Shown here: one piece after another, positions 36,126-46,899 of the stretch
How the letters are laid out: the number at the start of each line of letters is the position of its first letter
How positions within the stretch are numbered: the first letter of the stretch is position 1
Source: Endocalyx cinctus
Taxonomy: Eukaryota; Ascomycota; Sordariomycetes; Amphisphaeriales; Apiosporaceae
Reading direction: 5' to 3'
DNA: 64,000 nt
NCBI GenBank assembly: GCA_001600455.1
Contig: BCKC01000006.1
Span: forward strand, 2,852,001-2,916,000
Notes under the pieces: model-generated
Databases searched by the model: none
Told to the model about the DNA's origin: nothing
Seen by the model: only the letters and a program-made list of their open reading frames with translations
Position numbers and translations under genes: made by a program

Positions 36126-36678
36126 ACCTTACACACTCATTTTTACCAAACAGCGATTCTTTTACGTATGATCGCGATTTTTTTTTTGTTCGGTTTTTTC
36201 AAATTTTAATTTTAATACTCATCATAAGAGCATTTGGGGAGGCGCATGCATTTACGGTCAGCGCATTAGGGATTCTTTCGTTTGATCATTTTCTTATCTC
36301 ATTTTCTTTTTGTCTCCTATACGTATACTTTCCTCTACCAGTCTGATTATGATACCCAACAATACAATACCGTCGTTCAGCACACGTTTCTTTGTTTACA
36401 ACCTTGGTTTCATACACGATTACAAGCCCACGCATACATCATAAATACAACACCTAGTAATTAAATTTTAATACGAGAAAACTTTCATCTGAACTGGTTG
36501 AAAAAATTAAATAAATATTGTGGCTAAAATACCTAAGTTTTCTAATGAACCCCACTCTGTCTTTGAGAAATAAAATTTAGAAGAGTGGTAGGTAATCTTT
36601 GTTCTAAGGATATAGATTACTTTAAGAGGCTCGAATTCCAACAAGAAGCAACGATTACCGACTAGCTTTACAATCGCA
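36126..36678. other. gem1 3' flank
   Basis: AT-rich, with no exon recognised. Confidence 0.6.
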
Positions 36679-36750
36679 TCTCGATTAGTGTAGTGGTGAT
36701 CATACCTGCTTGTCACGCAGGTGACCGGGGTTCGATTCCCCGATCGAGAG
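36679..36750 (+). tRNA. tRNA-Asp (anticodon GTC)
   Basis: 72 nt, intronless. Acceptor TCTCGAT pairs with ATCGAGA and is followed by discriminator G. The anticodon stem CCTGC/GCAGG encloses TTGTCAC, anticodon GTC. The T arm GGGG-TTCGATT-CCCC is canonical. A T-rich run starts 10 nt downstream and serves as a pol III terminator. Confidence 0.97.
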
Positions 36751-36758
36751 CACAACTC

Positions 36759-36781
36759 TTAATTTTTTTTAATTTTTTTTT
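36759..36781 (+). terminator. Pol III terminator of tRNA-Asp
   Basis: T8 and T9 runs separated by AA directly after the tRNA. Confidence 0.75.
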
Positions 36782-37414
36782 TCTTTCCTTTTATCAATTG
36801 GGATTTCATTTCAAGAGATATTTTTTTAATTTTTATTTAGTAATGAAATTTTTTTCACGTTCAATGTCATTTGCCATGTTCTTTACACACTATATTAGCT
36901 TGCCCCTTAGGAGGGTGGATCACGATAACCTCACTAAGCGCGTTTTGACCTTGGTCTTTCTTTTCTCATCGGAGATATCCCGCCATGTGGGACGAAGAAA
37001 CGGGTCCTTTTTCAGATGATTTACCGAGGTTTATTTTTTTCTGTTTATTGTTATGATGTTTGTTATCAATGCGTATAGTTTTTTTTTATCTTCAGGGTGA
37101 ATCTCGTGGATATCTAGTGGCGGAAAAGGAAAAAAAAACTAATGCAACCTCATCTCGGAGCGCGCGTTTGATTTTGATTTTTTTAAGCATGCAAATTTTA
37201 GATTAAGGGCGAATAAATCAGCGAAGAAATCGTGAGCTCCAAACCAAGAGCGAATTAGAAAGCACTTGAACTCGAATTTTACGGCTTCCTAGTCTACATC
37301 AAAACCCTACCTGGGGCATACGCCACCTTAGTATATACATACATACATATTAAACATTCAACACGCACATCAAAAAGGAACCCCCCCCAAAAAAAAAAAA
37401 AAAAATCTCCCACC
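36782..37414. promoter_or_regulatory. Upstream region of the heme peroxidase
   Basis: AT-rich, no exon. It ends in a C8-A17 tract (37381-37405) that finishes 9 nt before the ATG. Confidence 0.55.
37381..37405 (+). promoter_or_regulatory. C8-A17 tract just before the start codon
   Basis: Eight C followed by seventeen A, then TCTCCCACCATGG. The start context CACCATGG is near optimal. The A run probably lies in the 5' UTR and could bind poly(A)-binding protein. Confidence 0.5.
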
Positions 37415-38386
37415 ATGGCCTCACCCCAAGAACCAACCCCCTCCCAACTGGAAGCCGTCAAATCCTCCATCCGCTCCATCCTCCCGCAACCCGGCTACGA
37501 CGACGGCTCCGCCGGCCCCGTGCTCGTGCGCCTAGCGTGGCACGCCTCGGGCACGTACGACCGTTCATCCGGGACCGGCGGCTCCAACGGATCCGGCATG
37601 CGGTTCCCTCGGGAAGCCTCGGACCCGGCGAACGCGGGGCTCTCGCACGCGCGCGCCTTTCTCGATCCCGTCCAACGCGCCCACCCGTGGATCTCGTACG
37701 CCGACTTGTGGACGTTGGCGGCCGTCGTCGCGATCGAGGAGATGGGCGGACCGAAGGTAGAATGGAAGGGCGGGAGGACGGATTTCGTCTCGGAGGACAT
37801 GTCCCCTCCGGTCGGCAGGTTACCCGACGGGGCCTTGGGCGCGGATCATTTGAGGGACGTGTTTTACCGGATGGGGTTCGACGATCGGGAGATCGCTTGT
37901 CTCGCGGGGGCGCATTCGCTGGGGAGATGTCACGCCGATCGGTCCGGGTTCGAGGGGAAGTGGGTGAATAACCCGACGCGCTTCTCGAATCAGTATTACC
38001 GTCTACTACTGGCGAACGAGAAGGCGTGGAAGGAGAAGACGACGGAGGGCGGGATGACCCAGTTCGTGTATAGAGAGGAAGACGCGGACGACGAAGAGGA
38101 GGAATTGATGATGCTGCCGGCGGATATGTCGCTCCTGTCCGACGAGAAGTTCAGGCATTGGGTCGTGAGGTACGCGGAGGACAAAGATTTGTTCTTTAGG
38201 GATTTCGCGGTCGCGTTTGCGAAGTTGCTCGAGTTGGGTATTCAGAGGGACGAGAATGGACGGGTGCTGAATAGCGAGAACCAGGAGGCGGGTGGGAAGG
38301 CGATACTGACGACGGAGACTCAGGGGACGGTGAGGGCGGGTGGATCGTGTCCGTTTATGGGGAAGCATGGCGGGGCGAAGTTGTGA
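37415..38386 (+). CDS. Class I heme peroxidase, cytochrome c peroxidase-like, no mitochondrial leader
   Basis: H2O2-reducing enzyme of the cytochrome c / ascorbate peroxidase family. Intronless, 323 residues. Distal residues Arg39, Trp42 and His43 ([11 protein letters not shown]), proximal His167 ([10 protein letters not shown]), Trp183 ([14 protein letters not shown]) and Asp243 (LLSDEKF) are all present, so the catalytic site including the radical-forming Trp is intact. Unlike mitochondrial Ccp1 it lacks an import presequence and begins [15 protein letters not shown]. An acidic insertion ([10 protein letters not shown], 221-230) precedes the proximal Asp. The end [13 protein letters not shown] contains a Cys-Pro pair and a terminal AKL that resembles a peroxisomal PTS1. 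The cytosolic peroxidase homologue seen in many filamentous fungi is the closest match. Confidence 0.9.
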   Translation: MASPQEPTPSQLEAVKSSIRSILPQPGYDDGSAGPVLVRLAWHASGTYDRSSGTGGSNGSGMRFPREASDPANAGLSHARAFLDPVQRAHPWISYADLWTLAAVVAIEEMGGPKVEWKGGRTDFVSEDMSPPVGRLPDGALGADHLRDVFYRMGFDDREIACLAGAHSLGRCHADRSGFEGKWVNNPTRFSNQYYRLLLANEKAWKEKTTEGGMTQFVYREEDADDEEEELMMLPADMSLLSDEKFRHWVVRYAEDKDLFFRDFAVAFAKLLELGIQRDENGRVLNSENQEAGGKAILTTETQGTVRAGGSCPFMGKHGGAKL

Positions 38387-38712
38387 GGGATGGATATTTG
38401 CGCGAATTGAAATCCATTAGGTGAAGAATCGCATCTGCGGCGAGGGGAAAAGAATAGATGGCGCGAGGCCACGGATTTCTCTTGGATGGTAGATCATAGA
38501 CGATAGATTGGGTTAGAGCAGGCCAGTCATAAAACCTAGACTAGACATAGAGCTTAGAATAGAAAGTATAGAGTATAGAGTAAATTATGATCATTAATGA
38601 AACAATCGAACCATCCCGATACCCGAGCAGGACAGTTAGTTAGGTTTATCTATTCGGGGTATTAACATAACATATACCTCATTTCCCTCGGCAGGTTCTC
38701 CAAGCCAAAACC
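38387..38712. other. Convergent 3' flank, peroxidase and Nse2
   Basis: 326 bp between two converging stop codons; no further feature. Confidence 0.65.
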
Positions 38713-40100
38713 TTAACCATCATCTTCGTCCTCGTCCTCGATATCCTCTATGCGACGAAGTTTGCCTCTTCTGGCGCTTTCTGAAACGTCCCGTCTCGGC
38801 GTCTTTCGGGGCGTTTCCTTCTTCATCGAAACGCGACTATCCTCGTTCTCGCTTTCGTTCTCGTCTTCGTTTTCTTCTTCCGCTTCTTCTTCCGCAGCTC
38901 TAGCCTGCTCGCGCTGAATCTTGCGAAGCATGACCTGATCCAGGTAGAAATCTGCGAGGGAGACCGTCTAGATGACTGAATTAGCGTGGTTCAAAAAATA
39001 GGAGAGAAGGAGTAAGAGTATACCTTATCACAGCCCGTCTGTGGACAATTTCCTATCCCACCCTGCGGTCGCAGGTAAGCCGTGATCGCCGGTTTATCAA
39101 ACGTGTGCTTGCATATTTTGCTCGTATAGGGCTGCGTCATGACGACCATGGACAGCGGGCACATGGCGCTGAGATGCTCCTCGGCGAGGACGAGGTCGTC
39201 GTCCTCGTCGTCGTCTTCACCGTCGACGGCGACGCGCCCGTCGTCCGTGAACCACCTAGACGCGTCCGGTAAAGGTTTCCCGTCGCGACCGTGCACGGCG
39301 TCGTGCCACATGCCTTTGAAGCCTATGTAATCGTTGTTGAGGCCGTACTTCTCGTACATCGTCTTGGCCGCGTACTGGCGGTCGAGGTTGGCCCGCTCTC
39401 TTCGGAGGACCTTTAGAGGGCCCGTGACTTCCGGTTTCTCCTCCTCCTCTTCTTCTTCTTCTTCCTCCGGTACCTCTTCTTCCATATCCTCGTCCTCATC
39501 CTCGTCCCCGTCCTCGTCGTCGCCTCTTCTTCTTCTTCTCCTTCTTCGCGGCGCCATATGCGGGTTCGCCGGCCTCGCGTTCTCGACCGCGTGCTGCACC
39601 GTCCTCTGCAGCGCGTTCCGGCTGTCCTCCAGCTCGATCTTCATATCGATCACCTCCCTGACGGCCTGATCGCATTTCTGCGTCAGAGTAGGTACCTGCT
39701 TATCCAGCAGAGTCATCAGCTTCTGGGTCTTGTTCTCCATTTCCAGCCTCGCCCGGACCTCCTCGTCGTCCTCGTCCTCGCCGTCCCGCTCCTTCCGCTT
39801 CCTGTTCGCCGCGACCTGGCGCTCGAGGTCGTCCTTGCTCTGCGCGTGCTTGTCGTTGACGTCGCGCACGCTGTTGGTGAGCAGCTCGACCGACTGCTTC
39901 AGGTGCGCCTCGTACTTGCGCATGTGCTGGTTCGACGCGAGCTCCGTGAGGGCCCGGCGCCCGGCGTCGTTGAGGTGGCAGGTCGGAGGCTCGTAGTCGG
40001 GGATGCGTATCGGCGCGGCGGAAGATTGCTGCGTGCGTGACGAAGACGAGGCATTGCTGGGTCTGGCGCTGGACCGACTGAGGAGCCTGCGACTAGACAT
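38713..40100 (-). CDS. SP-RING SUMO E3 ligase of the Smc5/6 complex (Nse2/Mms21-like)
   Basis: Two exons: 40100-39024 and 38967-38713, joined in phase 0 across a 56-nt intron (443 residues). Residues 60-180 are helical and charged, suited to coiled-coil docking on Smc5. The SP-RING at 314-359 has CPLSMVV, the zinc ligands in KICKHTFDK, and CPQTGCDK, matching the Mms21 type. It attaches SUMO during DNA repair. Between the two domains lies an unusual R8 block followed by a long Asp/Glu tract (about residues 185-225). The exon-2 tail is also Glu/Asp-rich, with a basic patch (KKETPRKTPRR) that could be a nuclear signal. It is longer than yeast Mms21 (267). Confidence 0.87.
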
Positions 40101-41004
40101 TTTTATTTCGTTATTTTATTTTCCGAATTTGCTCGTATAATGCCCGATCAACTGAGAGGTGAGAATTTCAATTGATTTAAATTTACTCGGACTTTTTCTC
40201 TTCTCTTAATTATCTCTAGGGAATATTTCTTTTACGTCTTTTCTTTTTGTTGTTGCTACCTAGAGCTATCAATCATTTTTCGTCAAGTGGGGGGAACGGT
40301 GATCTGAAAAAACGCGTTTCTTAGGTAAAAAGCGCGTTGAGTGATTAGAGAGATAAGCATTGTTATCGTCCAGTCTGCCAGTGCCTGCATACTGCATACT
40401 GCATTATTTCACTGCATGCTTAACGGAATCGCATGCGTATAACGGAATTTAGGAAACGGACAGACAGATTAGTATGTCTATATATAGACACATTCGGTTA
40501 ATGGGGCCCCACATCTTGGCTTTATCTTGAGTCGAGAGAGTTGGCGAGACACAAAGTTGATTTGCCCGGTTTCCGGATTCCAACCCCCAATTACTACCGA
40601 TAAAGAGTGTAACAGCCCCAACTGACAGCCCTGTTAACCACCCTGTTAGCTGTTCGACCACACCACCGTTGCTTGCTAATATTATGTGCATTATAGGGTA
40701 TTATGCCGGTTCATATACGGTATAATCCCTGGAAAAGAATGACATAACCTTGGAAATGATATCATCGCTATTCCAACGAGCCAACTTAAGATTAAAGTGT
40801 ATTGTATTATTCTTTTTTTTTCTTTTGTGTAGGTATCATAAGGCATCATCTCAAGTAAAAGTAATAATTCTGACAATTCATCCAAAAAAATGCTTATCTC
40901 AATATCCAATGAGATTCTTTTAATACATCATAAGAAAACGTAAAGATTGTGGTTTTTTGGTCAGATATGATATCATGTGTAACAATCTCGTGAGACCTTT
41001 CCAT
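40101..41004. other. Nse2 promoter side and 3' flank of the 41 kb gene
   Basis: 904 bp. CTGCATAC-type short repeats near 40386-40402; no exon found. Confidence 0.55.
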
Positions 41005-42279
41005 CTAGTCCTCTATCTCCCCGTAGTTACTTTCGCTTCTCTGATCGTCATCGCCGTCTTCCTGTCTAGCCATCTTGCCGTGAATTTCATATAGAGTTTT
41101 TAGCCACATGTCAAACATGAGCTGTGCCGATTGTACTTGGTGGTCTGGTAAGTCCATGTCGAGTACTTGATCCCGTAGTCTCTCGTACGCCTCGATCATG
41201 ACCCAAATTTGTAAAGCCGATGTTTCGGAGCTGGGCCGATGTAGAGAACCGCTCGCTGCCGACGAGAGCTCTCTGGTCAGTAAGTCGAGGCATATTTGTA
41301 AGGACTCGTTATTCGTAGGTGGCGTTGCCAGTATCGGTGCTGGTACAGTAACTGGCGCTGGTGGCGATGATGGTGCTTCTTCTTGTTGCTCTCCCGTCTC
41401 CGCCGTTGATACTGGCGAACCGGAATCTGACTCGCACGAGATGGGCTTGAAGTAGATCGTATCTTCATCGAAAGCCACCAGCGTCCCGTCGTCAGAGGTC
41501 GAGGACGTCATGGTAGGCGAGGACTCTTGAGTTTCTGTTACCGTATCTAGAGGAAGTCCCGGTAGAAGATCGAGGCCGAGCCCGAGTCTAAGGTCGTGCA
41601 CTTTGTGTTCTAGTTCTCCTGCGTCTAGTTCGTACGGCCCCGCTGGCGTGGGGTCGGGTGTTTTTAGTAGCGAGCAGCGAGACTCGAGAAGCGCTCTGTA
41701 CGATTCCGCGATAAGCTCTACGCTGGAGATCCTGTGCATGGACTTGTCTCGGGCCGCGAACCCTTCTAGCTGGCCGATGCAATGGACCGGCGTCTTTGCA
41801 CGTCGCTTCGTCACCGCGTAGGCGGGCGGTGGCGTCGAGTGATATATCGGGCTCGAATTCACCTTTTCTGGGTCTTGCGCGACGTTGTCAATTTTGAGGT
41901 GCGCGAATTCGGGAATGATGTCCAGACTATAAGGGTGCGAGTATCTAATAGGTGGTGCCGCCTTGGGCTCGGCGCGACAGAGACTGCCGCTCTTGCGAAG
42001 ACTTTCGAGCCATCTCCCGTCGTGGTGATCGGCGGCTTTTGGTGACTGGTTCGTCGTAGAAAGTTGACCTCGCACTTGATTGGGGAGGGAGAAACGTTTG
42101 TTCGACTTTGATGAGCTTTTATTAGCATCGTTGGTGGATGCTTTCTTGGCTTCGGTATCATTGGATCGATACCAACGTTGCTGGGAGCCGATTTTTTGGA
42201 GTCTCCTTCTCAATTTCTTATGCTCGGGAGGAGTATCCGACTGAGCCGTCATCGTCGTGCCCCTATACCAGTCGACCAT
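41005..42279 (-). CDS. Conserved-looking fungal protein of unknown function
   Basis: Intronless, 424 residues from ATG 42279. I do not recognise it. The N-terminus is basic (HKKLRRRLQKIGSQQRWYRS) and could be a nuclear signal. The middle is Pro/Ser-rich with PPPAYAVTKRRAK, then a helical block SSVELIAESYRALLESRCSLL (about 205-225). A disordered Ser/Glu/Pro segment follows, and then a well-formed helical C-terminal domain (LQICLDLLTRELSSA, then ALQIWVMIEAYERLRDQV, then AQLMFDMWLKTLYEIHGKM). The two helical blocks have the look of a conserved interaction module. No catalytic motif. A second ATG at residue 10 is an alternative start. Confidence 0.75.
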   Translation of the reverse strand: MVDWYRGTTMTAQSDTPPEHKKLRRRLQKIGSQQRWYRSNDTEAKKASTNDANKSSSKSNKRFSLPNQVRGQLSTTNQSPKAADHHDGRWLESLRKSGSLCRAEPKAAPPIRYSHPYSLDIIPEFAHLKIDNVAQDPEKVNSSPIYHSTPPPAYAVTKRRAKTPVHCIGQLEGFAARDKSMHRISSVELIAESYRALLESRCSLLKTPDPTPAGPYELDAGELEHKVHDLRLGLGLDLLPGLPLDTVTETQESSPTMTSSTSDDGTLVAFDEDTIYFKPISCESDSGSPVSTAETGEQQEEAPSSPPAPVTVPAPILATPPTNNESLQICLDLLTRELSSAASGSLHRPSSETSALQIWVMIEAYERLRDQVLDMDLPDHQVQSAQLMFDMWLKTLYEIHGKMARQEDGDDDQRSESNYGEIED

Positions 42280-44684
42280 TGTGATTGTGGTTGGATTACA
42301 ATTATTTATTACCTGATACTACTGAAGGTGGCTGCTGATTTTAGGCAGTATTATCTTTATTTTTGGCGTACGCCGTAAGTAAGGGTGAAAGAAGGAATGG
42401 ATTAGTTAAGATAATAAAGGGATATAGAACGGAAGGGGATCTCGCGCTGACGAACTGGGAGATCTCCATCCTTTGTATAATCTACGATAGCCTAGTTTTA
42501 CACAGGCAAAGCGCGGGAAGATCGAGAAGTTTTTTTTTTTTCGACATAGTATAAAAGATGACGTGGGAGGGTACCGATGCATGGGTAATGCAAGGAGTTG
42601 AGCCAATACGAAAGCAGGGTATCCATGATCCTAGAAACATGGCAAGCAGGGTATGCCCAGGGTATGCCCAACCTGCAGACGATGCTAAAAATGATGATTA
42701 TATGTAGCCGGTTACAACCTAAGGAAAAGGTCTACACCAATGTGGTGTAGTATATACTTAGCTACGCAGGAGAGAGCGGTGACTAGCGACTAATGAGCCT
42801 ACCTACAACACCACCACTTATGCAGATATGATCCAATATAGTTTTGTATGTGTCTCTCGTCAGATTTCTTCACCGATAATATAGGTCAGGAGGATAAATT
42901 AAAAAAAGAGTAAGGATCGAAGATGGTTTATCGCTCAATTAAACCCCCTACTAGTCCATCTTTCTAACCCTATAACCACACTTAAAAGTAGGGTCTTCCC
43001 TGGATTTAATCGAAAATGGATCCCTATTGAATCAAAATCAAGCAAATTGGGTTCTTTTTTTCTCACACATGCCCATTCTTTGCATTTTTACGAGAATCTG
43101 GAATTTCGAGGTAAAAAAAAAAAAATAAAATAAAATCATGGTTGGTGGATTAGTTGTAATGTTGCACCATCTTTGTGCATATGCAAGAAAAGAGAAAATT
43201 TTGAAGGGTAGTAATACGAGCTTCGCCGCATGTTGGTGCTACTGGTTGGTTAAAGACGGGAAGAACTCCTCTAGACGAACAGAAAGCCACCTCAATTTAG
43301 ATGAAAAATACTAAAAATGTTAGACATAACAAGTTCCTGACTTACATGTTAATTACTGCAGGAGAATACCTAAACATATCCAGCTGCAGCATAACTTGGT
43401 AGGACAAAAAGAGAAGAAAAAGACCTTTAGATCGTAATTGGATCTTTACGGCCCCAAGAAAGTTGGAAGCTGAAAAAAATGGTACCGAACAAAATAAAAT
43501 AACGTGCCCTGTCATACCCCTTGACTCTTTTTTTCAACTTTATCTACTGCATATATGTAAATCCATAAATCTAACCCGAATTTTCCGAATCCCACACAGT
43601 GTTTATCTGTACACGAAGATTGAAATCATACGATCTATACAGACTGACCGAGTACTATACTATACTACAAACTCCGTACACGCTGGCATGTATACTATAC
43701 TCTGTACGGAGTACTGTCTGTTCCCTTTTACCTTTTCGTAAAGGATTAATTATCATACCGACGTGTAGATAACACAACAGCACACACAAGGCACGTCTGA
43801 ATGACCGTTTCAAAAAGTCGAGACCAATAGTGGGACCTGCTTATCTATGCACTGTATGGGGAATTTTAAACCATGATTCTTTTTTTTTTTTTTATTCCCT
43901 GACCTGACCTGCGCCTGGCCTGCCTGGACACGATCGTGAATCAGCATCAAGAAAAACCTCTTGATTTTAACTTTACTAGTATTTGATACGCGTAATGAGT
44001 TGATCAGGCTAGAATCAACCTCGAAAGAAAAAAAAAGATGGGTAGTAAAAGTAACACTGAAATATATTAAATCTTCCTCCTTCCTCTATTTCCGTCCCAA
44101 GGTGGTATAGGATTAAGGATTTGTAGCTGACATGCATCTCTCCAACACTAATAAAGGGGGCCTTCTTTTTTACTACCTTATCCGCTTATTTCCTAAGGGG
44201 GCGCTTCGACGCCTACTTTCGGCGTGAAAAAAAAAAGGTACGAAAAAGAAATGTTCAGTTGAACCGTCGATCGCCGTATATTTTGCCCCCCGCGAGAACG
44301 ACAATCGTAAAAAGGAGCGGGATAAAGTTATTTGTTCTGGGTGTTATTTTCAGAACTGACTCGCAGAAGGGCCGCTTGTACCTAGTAAACTTATCTAGCT
44401 CCCGCTGGCTGAGACGGTAGTACGGGATAAGTATGTAATGCACGTGGCAATACTGTAGCTAATCGTCGATTGGGCGTAAGATCGATAGATCGACTCATTG
44501 TACACCCCCGGATTTCCAGTAGGCGTATGTGATCACGAATTCAGCCTGGAAAGTTAGTATTAGCTCGCACGCAGAGGAGGATTGACACTCGATCCAAGCA
44601 GCGTTATACTATGCTATGTATCACTTAACAGCTAGCTACATATCGAACAAGATCTAACGCTAGTATACGTAACCACTGATCCAA
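42280..44684. other. 2.4 kb AT-rich gene-free interval, core/accessory boundary
   Basis: No coding exon supported. Tandem AGGGTATGCCC (42648-42670), ACTCCGTA and TACGGAGTA words (43671-43714) and T/A homopolymers are present. Genes to the left are housekeeping and those to the right are lineage-variable families. Confidence 0.5.
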
Positions 44685-45596
44685 TCAATTCAAAACGTCG
44701 CTATCTACACAGTCTAGCAGTAGCATATGGCCCGGCGCGTGCGCCATCACCGTCCCCTGCAACGAAGCCCGCATAACCGCTTCCTGAGGCGTCACGCCAC
44801 ATCCCCAAAACACCGGGACGTTATCTTCGTCTCCGAACGCCTCGCCCAGCGGACGACCATCCATGGTAAGAGGAGCCTCCCCCCACTGCACCTCGTCGAT
44901 ATCCGCGATCCCCAGCTTCGCCACGGCCTCCCACCCCCACGCGACGCACTCGCCGTGCGTGGGCAGGTACCTGCGCGTGATCTCGCGCACGCGCTCGATC
45001 TCCGACTTCTTGTACGGTCGCATCGACACGACGTACGTCGCGCCCGTGAAGACCCCCGCCGGGCAGAGCGGGATGTTGGTCCGGTACATGGGCACGTTGC
45101 GGTCGAGCAGCGCCTGCCGCGGCGGCAAGCCCGCCTCCGTCAGCGCCGCCTCGAAGCTGTAGCTGCACCCGACGAGGAAGGCGACGTGGTCGGACGTCCA
45201 CTCGTCCACGATATCGGGCACGGCGTGCCTCTCGAGCACCGAGTCGCGATACACGTTAAATTTGGGGCAGTCCCTTCGGAGGTCGAGTCCGGCCGCGACG
45301 CCCTCGTCCGGGATTCCGCGCAGGTACGACTTGAGGGTCGCGTAGTCGCCCGGCCGGCTCGATTCCGCGATGAGCGGGCAGGGGACCGGGTTTCGCGCGC
45401 AGAGGTCCCGGAAGTCGGACGCGTATTTGGAGGGCAGGATGAGCAGGTTCGCTTGCAGGTAGGACGGCGCGAGACCGGATGTCGACTTCGTGTACCGGTT
45501 CTCCCGCGCCGCTAGTCGAGCGGCCGCGCCGGTTGTGAGAGCCGTGCTCATAGACACCGGTGCGGGCTCCGTTATGGTGGTCGTGGTGGTGGCCAT
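44685..45596 (-). CDS. DUF1445 family putative hydro-lyase (D-glutamate cyclase-like)
   Basis: 303 residues from ATG 45596; no intron. The family signature is clear: GLAPSYLQANLLILPSKYA, FRDLCARNPVPCPL, VAFLVGCSYSFEAALTEAG, NVPMYRTNIPLCPAG, VVSMRPYKK, VFWGCGVTPQEAVM and the ending HAPGHMLLLDCVDSD. Bacterial YcsI and mammalian mitochondrial D-glutamate cyclase belong to this fold; the substrate in fungi is uncertain. A short Thr/Ala-rich leader (1-35) precedes the conserved part, rich in Arg near ARLAARENRYTKS, so mitochondrial import is possible. All conserved blocks are present, so the enzyme looks functional. In fungi and bacteria it often travels with transporters or amidases, but none is adjacent here. 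Confidence 0.9.
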   Translation of the reverse strand: MATTTTTITEPAPVSMSTALTTGAAARLAARENRYTKSTSGLAPSYLQANLLILPSKYASDFRDLCARNPVPCPLIAESSRPGDYATLKSYLRGIPDEGVAAGLDLRRDCPKFNVYRDSVLERHAVPDIVDEWTSDHVAFLVGCSYSFEAALTEAGLPPRQALLDRNVPMYRTNIPLCPAGVFTGATYVVSMRPYKKSEIERVREITRRYLPTHGECVAWGWEAVAKLGIADIDEVQWGEAPLTMDGRPLGEAFGDEDNVPVFWGCGVTPQEAVMRASLQGTVMAHAPGHMLLLDCVDSDVLN

Positions 45597-46899
45597 ATTT
45601 TCTACGTGGGTCAAGCGCGGGTGGAGAAGTAGTTCAAGAATGTTAATCTTGGGTTTACTATAGTAGCTTACGGAATTACAGAGCGAATTATCAAACGACT
45701 TGACGCTAAATGGATATGGAACAGTTACGATTTTTGGGGATAGTAGAGTTATATATTGATCCTAATCACGATATACCTGCGAATTCTATATAAGTGCATT
45801 TACATTTGAGACAGACTGATTGACTGCATTGGCATTCCACTTGATCGATTAGTGACTGATCGGCTAGCCAAACCGACCGCTTATCGTTCTTCGATTTTGA
45901 GGAGAAGCCCCTCCGATGGCGCTTGTATCCTATGAAGTTTTCTGGGGCTCGGGAGTGGAACTCCGTATCCATCGCCCTAATCGGCGCATCCGATAAGCGA
46001 ATTGAGATCCCAGATCCCGCCCCGAAGATTTTGACGTTCGGGAGGCAAAAATATATTGAAGTACACGCTTTAAAGAAACGAACTGAAAGCTTTCATTGCG
46101 AATGCCCCTTTAATAGTAGCATGGCCCGAGAAACATCGATTACAAAGTATCAAAGACGCATAATAATCCAATTAGACCGTGGTGCTGCTTCCTCTCACTA
46201 GTTGAGAGATGAAAAGCTTATTTTATTATACGAACTTTCCCTATATATAGGTTCTCTGCATATCCTTTATCATATATACGCCCAGCAGCCTGCAGCATAG
46301 TGTAGCTCGACCTGAAATACCCGCTGCAGACACCTGTTTGGTAGGTTGCCAGCGGGGCGTGCGGCGCATGCATGAGAGGGTGAAAAAAAAAACGATATCA
46401 TCGGACGAAAGCCTTTTTCTTTCCATCCATCGCTAGGATGATCCAACCCGCACCGTATTTCGTAATCCTTGAATATTTCTCAATGAACGTAGATGATTCA
46501 TGTTCAATAGAATGCTACGTGGCGTAATCTCGAGAAAGATGGAGGAGGAAATCTTCCTCTTCGTCGAGCCTCGGTTGAGTCGGTAGTGGTAGCAGGCGCT
46601 CGGTTCTAGTAGACGGTTGGATCTATCGCGTCTGGGATTTATCGACTTTTGTCCTGGGCATCGTGGATGGACCTGGCATGGCGAGCACAGTCTCTACGAT
46701 AACTGGAAGCCACGGTCTAGTAATCTTACTGCACACCACGCTATGAGGCTTACGGGCATACGCCCACGGTACAGAGTGGGCTGTCAATTGACTTCTTTCC
46801 CATAGAACGCACATCATCCTGTATTTAGGTCCTAACGATGGGATCTGTTAAGATTCATGTCAATTCCCCAAGCCGAACTTAAAACGGCAGATAGCCTTC
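45597..46899. other. Intergenic
   Basis: 1.3 kb with no exon that I can support; the frames on both strands have random-looking composition. Confidence 0.5.

Noticed and set aside
44727..45515. 262-codon plus-strand open frame
   Set aside because: Antisense to the DUF1445 gene, Arg/His-rich shadow.
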